Shown here piece after piece: positions 61,225-64,000 of a DNA stretch of 64,000 nt. This DNA is from Rhodothermales bacterium (GTDB taxonomy: Bacteria; Bacteroidota; Rhodothermia; Rhodothermales; UBA10348). The notes beneath the pieces are model-generated. The model saw nothing but the letters and a program-made list of their open reading frames with translations. It did no database searches and was not told where the DNA came from. The stretch lies in assembly GCA_017643395.1 (NCBI GenBank), contig JAEPNP010000002.1, positions 102,290 through 166,289 on the forward strand, read 5' to 3'. Position numbers and translations under genes: made by a program. Positions within the stretch are counted from its first letter, which is position 1. Every line of letters begins with the position of its first letter.

Positions 61225-62628
61225 ATGAGTGAGTTGACCCCGCGGCAGATCGTCGCGGAACTGGATACGTACATCGTCGGGCAAACTGAGGCCAAGAAAA
61301 GTGTGGCCATCGCCCTGCGCAACCGGTGGAGACGGCTGAACGCTGCTCCGGAGATGCGCGAGGAGATCATGCCCAACAACATCATCTTGATCGGCCCGAC
61401 GGGGGTCGGCAAGACGGAAATCGCACGGCGCCTTGCGCGTCTGGCCGCCGCTCCCTTCCTGAAGGTGGAGGCTACGAAGTTCACCGAGGTGGGCTACGTG
61501 GGCCGGGACGTGGAGAGCATGATCCGCGACCTCATGGAGTTCGCGATCAACATGGTGCGCGAGGAGCATACCGAGGGCGTTCAGGAGCGGGCTCGAGAAC
61601 TGGCTGACGAGCGCATTCTGGACATCCTGATTCCCGCCGCTCCGGCACCCCAAAAGCCCGCCGTGACCGGCCCAGGCTTTACCATGGCCCAGCCGCAACA
61701 GGTTGAGCAGCCTGCCTCCAATGACGAGTTGCGCACCCGCACCAGGGAGAAATTCCGCAAGATGCTCGCCGAGGGCGAGTTGGACGAGCGCGAGGTTGAG
61801 GTTGAAGTCTCCTCGGAGGGATCAAACCCCATGCTTCAGGTCTTCGGGCCGATGGGCATTGAGGAAATGGGGGTCAACCTTCAGGACCTGTTCGGGGGGC
61901 TGGGCGGCAAGAAGCGCAAGAAGCGCCGAATGCCCATCGAGGAGGCCCGTCGTGTCCTTACCCAGGAGGAAGCCGGCAAGCTGATCGACATGGACCGCGT
62001 CACGCGCGAGGCTGTGAAGCGTGTGGAGCAGTCCGGTATCGTCTTCATCGACGAAATCGACAAGGTCGCAGCACGCAGCGGCCGCTCCGGCGGCAGCGGA
62101 CCGGACGTTTCGCGCGAAGGCGTTCAGCGCGATCTGCTGCCCATCGTGGAAGGCTCCGGCGTCATGACCAAATACGGATTGGTCAAGACGGACCACATCC
62201 TCTTTATCGCGAGCGGAGCGTTCCATGTCTCGAAACCCAGCGATCTGATCCCGGAACTGCAGGGGCGCTTCCCCATCCGGGTCGAACTCGAGAGCCTCTC
62301 AGAGGAGGATTTCCTCAAGATCCTGACACTGCCCAGGAACGCCCTGCTAAAGCAGTACCAGGCCCTGCTGGCTTCCGAAGGTGTTCGGGTAACCTTTACC
62401 GATGACGCGGTCACAGAGATGGCCTCCATCGCCGCCCGCGTCAACGCTGAGGTGGAGAACATCGGCGCCCGTCGCCTGCACACCATCCTGACGACCCTGC
62501 TCGAGGACATCCTCTTCAACGTGCCCGATGAGATCTCGGATGCGGACATTGTGATCGATGCGGCGCGGGTTCGTGAGAAGCTTTCCGATATTGTCGAGAA
62601 TCGCGACCTGAGCCAGTACATCCTTTGA
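61225..62628 (+). CDS. hslU: ATP-dependent protease ATPase subunit HslU
   Basis: A 467-residue AAA+ unfoldase that feeds substrates into HslV. Walker A is [18 protein letters not shown]. The family box [20 protein letters not shown] follows. The I-domain (about 110-250) is acidic and Met/Gly-rich. Walker B is [12 protein letters not shown], then [20 protein letters not shown]. The C-terminus [10 protein letters not shown] inserts into HslV pockets in homologues. Normal size. Its stop overlaps the start of the GNAT/FemAB-like gene (TTGA). Confidence 0.95.
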   Translation: MSELTPRQIVAELDTYIVGQTEAKKSVAIALRNRWRRLNAAPEMREEIMPNNIILIGPTGVGKTEIARRLARLAAAPFLKVEATKFTEVGYVGRDVESMIRDLMEFAINMVREEHTEGVQERARELADERILDILIPAAPAPQKPAVTGPGFTMAQPQQVEQPASNDELRTRTREKFRKMLAEGELDEREVEVEVSSEGSNPMLQVFGPMGIEEMGVNLQDLFGGLGGKKRKKRRMPIEEARRVLTQEEAGKLIDMDRVTREAVKRVEQSGIVFIDEIDKVAARSGRSGGSGPDVSREGVQRDLLPIVEGSGVMTKYGLVKTDHILFIASGAFHVSKPSDLIPELQGRFPIRVELESLSEEDFLKILTLPRNALLKQYQALLASEGVRVTFTDDAVTEMASIAARVNAEVENIGARRLHTILTTLLEDILFNVPDEISDADIVIDAARVREKLSDIVENRDLSQYIL

Positions 62629-63521
62629 GCCCCGCGCCACCCGCATCGGACACCCCCTTCCGGACGGTGTTTTCGGATCCGCGTTATGTGCGGGCGATGT
62701 GCAAGGTGGGCTCGCTCCAGGTGTATGAGCATGAGGAGGTAGGAACGCTCGCGTGGCGAAAGCGGGGCCCGGTTCGGGAGGTGGTGCTGCCGCCGTTTAC
62801 ACCCTTCTCCGGGCTCACTATCCCGGCCCTGGCCGAGACAGACGTGCACGGCTCCCGGGACCCCCTGAACCGCGTTGCGCGGCACCTGGACCAGGAATTT
62901 GATCGGGTGCGACTGCATCTCCCGCCTGAGGCGACCGATGCGCGTGCCCTGCAGTGGGCCGGCTGGCAGGTCTCCCCCCTGTATACCTACCTGATCTCAG
63001 TGGCCGCCGGCCAGGCTGCCTGGTCCTCCGGCTCCCGCCGAGCGGTGCGCAAGGAAGCCTCCACTTTCCAGGTCGTTGAGGACGCAGGTCGTGCCCAGGA
63101 GGTGGTCCGCCTCGTTCTGGATGGCTATGAGCGCAACGGACGTGCGCTGGCGTTCTCCTCTCACAGTGTAACAGAGGCGGCGTCGGGGCTCCTGGAGGCC
63201 GGATTGGGGCGCTGCCTGGTCGCCCTTCGAGACGGACAGGCGGAGGCGGGCGTAGTGTTTCTGGTCGATGGGCCCCGTGCCTGGTACTGGCTTGCCGGAA
63301 GCAAACCCGGCCCGGCGATGACGGTGCTCATGGCATCCGCGCTTGAGAAGCTGGGCGCCCTTGGAGTCACCGACATCGACATGGTCGGCGCAAATACCGC
63401 GACGATCGCGGAGTTCAAGCGGCGGCTGGGCGGCCGCCTGGTGCCCTATTGGGCGGCGACGCGGTCAACGGGGCTTGTGGCACGCGGTGTAGCCGCGCTT
63501 GCTGCACTTCGGGGCCGGTGA
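62625..63521 (+). CDS. GNAT/FemAB-like acyltransferase
   Basis: A 298-residue soluble protein. It has the two-half GNAT pattern of the FemAB/BioF2-like group: strands [17 protein letters not shown], then [62 protein letters not shown] and [28 protein letters not shown]. The last strand-helix (A-x-x-FKRRFGG) is a typical end for Acetyltransf_6. The donor and acceptor are unknown. Starts at a TTG inside the hslU stop; no better start is near. Coupled on its 3' side to a membrane-protein gene. Confidence 0.75.
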   Translation: MSPAPPASDTPFRTVFSDPRYVRAMCKVGSLQVYEHEEVGTLAWRKRGPVREVVLPPFTPFSGLTIPALAETDVHGSRDPLNRVARHLDQEFDRVRLHLPPEATDARALQWAGWQVSPLYTYLISVAAGQAAWSSGSRRAVRKEASTFQVVEDAGRAQEVVRLVLDGYERNGRALAFSSHSVTEAASGLLEAGLGRCLVALRDGQAEAGVVFLVDGPRAWYWLAGSKPGPAMTVLMASALEKLGALGVTDIDMVGANTATIAEFKRRLGGRLVPYWAATRSTGLVARGVAALAALRGR

Positions 63522-64000
63522 GCCGCCAGGCCCGCCTGCTGCTTCCGGTGCTGGTAACGGCGCTCGTCGCTCCGCTCCTGGCGGTGTTTCGGTTTGGATA
63601 CGCCTTTGGCATCAGCGATCAGGATGAGTTTCTCCCGCTGCTGCGCGCGCGCATTGAGCCACCCCTGCTGGAGCATGACTGGTTTGTGACCTCACAGCTC
63701 GACTCCTTTCACATCAGGTCGGGCTTTGTCTCGATACTTGAGATTCCGGCGCGTCTCCTGGGTGTCGAACTCGCCACAGGACTGCTGTGGGTGGCGGCTG
63801 CCCTTTCCCTGGCCGTGAGCATCCACCTGATTGCCCGAAAGCTGGGTGCCGCTCCGTTTGGAGCGTTCGTCGCCGCCGTGCTGGCGCTGGCACTTCTACC
63901 CCGCTGGACCCTGGGCGGGAACGCAGCCTGGTCCTCCATGCTGGTACCCTCCATGTTGGCCTGGGCGCTGTGTCTTCCGGCCGTGCTGCTGATCCTGCAC
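63518..64000 (+). CDS. Multi-pass membrane protein, 5' part
   Basis: A GTG at 63518, overlapping the preceding stop by 4 nt, opens a frame of 161 codons to the window end. After the N-terminal helix (ARLLLPVLVTALVAPLLAVF) the segment SDQDEFLPLLRARIEPPLLEHDWFVTSQ looks periplasmic. At least three more membrane segments follow (TGLLWVAAALSLAVSIHLIA, FVAAVLALALLPRWTL, WALCLPAVLLIL). The layout recalls integral-membrane glycosyltransferases of the DUF2029/GT-C type, but no motif proves this. Confidence 0.6.
   Translation, partial: MSRQARLLLPVLVTALVAPLLAVFRFGYAFGISDQDEFLPLLRARIEPPLLEHDWFVTSQLDSFHIRSGFVSILEIPARLLGVELATGLLWVAAALSLAVSIHLIARKLGAAPFGAFVAAVLALALLPRWTLGGNAAWSSMLVPSMLAWALCLPAVLLILH

Overview
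The window looks like a GC-rich chromosome segment from a Bacteroidota/Rhodothermota-type bacterium (Rhodothermales-like). The evidence is: a T9SS C-terminal sorting domain on a beta-helix protein, many lipoproteins, 6-bladed beta-propellers, plugless outer-membrane barrels beside ExbB/ExbD, a Bacteroidota-type promoter (TTTG-N19-TANNTTTG-like) in front of tRNA-Phe, and CruF/CruG-like carotenoid genes as in Salinibacter. This is inferred from gene content, not from a marker phylogeny.

Layout. 1-13.8 kb: a truncated receiver-like gene, a large GAF protein, a low-complexity intergenic block, sixA coupled to an orphan Pycsar-effector-like membrane protein, a YjiK-like lipoprotein coupled to a 1212-aa metallophosphoesterase/kinase-like/outer-membrane barrel fusion, an HDOD protein, folB, a CxxCH lipoprotein, a Pro/Gln-rich membrane protein and a PfkB kinase. 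13.9-21.1 kb: an envelope operon (TPR protein, outer-membrane barrel, HU-like protein, HU-SPOR protein, ExbB, ExbD). 21.1-29.4 kb: an accessory island between the convergent exbD and comM. It holds 6-bladed propellers, two tiny Cys-rich secreted peptides, a thioredoxin-like lipoprotein, an orphan REC-AraC regulator and a T9SS cargo protein. Inside it are scars resembling the 3' ends of both flanking genes and three copies of a 23-bp repeat.

29.4-35.4 kb: comM, a 4Fe-4S membrane protein with its FAD oxidoreductase, and nadK, followed by a repeat block and tRNA-Phe. 35.4-38.7 kb: a gene-poor, decayed island between tRNA-Phe and tRNA-Asp, with an XRE regulator, a relic of a second XRE gene and a two-gene unit of unknown function. 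38.8-49.0 kb: secreted catabolic genes (glycosylasparaginase, HAD phosphatase, Gfo/Idh oxidoreductase, DUF1080 hydrolase, histidine phosphatase, sialidase-like, S9 peptidase, sulfatase translationally coupled to a formylglycine-generating enzyme). They suggest use of sulfated or glycosylated polymers.

49.1-51.7 kb: cruF, an acyltransferase and a GT2 glycosyltransferase, which together could build an acylated carotenoid glycoside. 51.6-64 kb: adenine deaminase, WbqC, LD-carboxypeptidase, then a long co-directional run purN-purH-mreC-dacB-hslV-NYN-hslU-GNAT/FemAB-like-membrane protein. It has repeated 4-nt start/stop overlaps and an uncommon NYN-domain gene between hslV and hslU.

Best candidates for undescribed biology: (1) the regulator/peptide-pair/propeller/thioredoxin-like operon at 21.2-24.4 kb, with its 23-bp motif and recombination scars; (2) the phosphatase/kinase-like/barrel fusion; (3) NYN inside hslVU; (4) a palindromic repeat family shared by two distant intergenic blocks.
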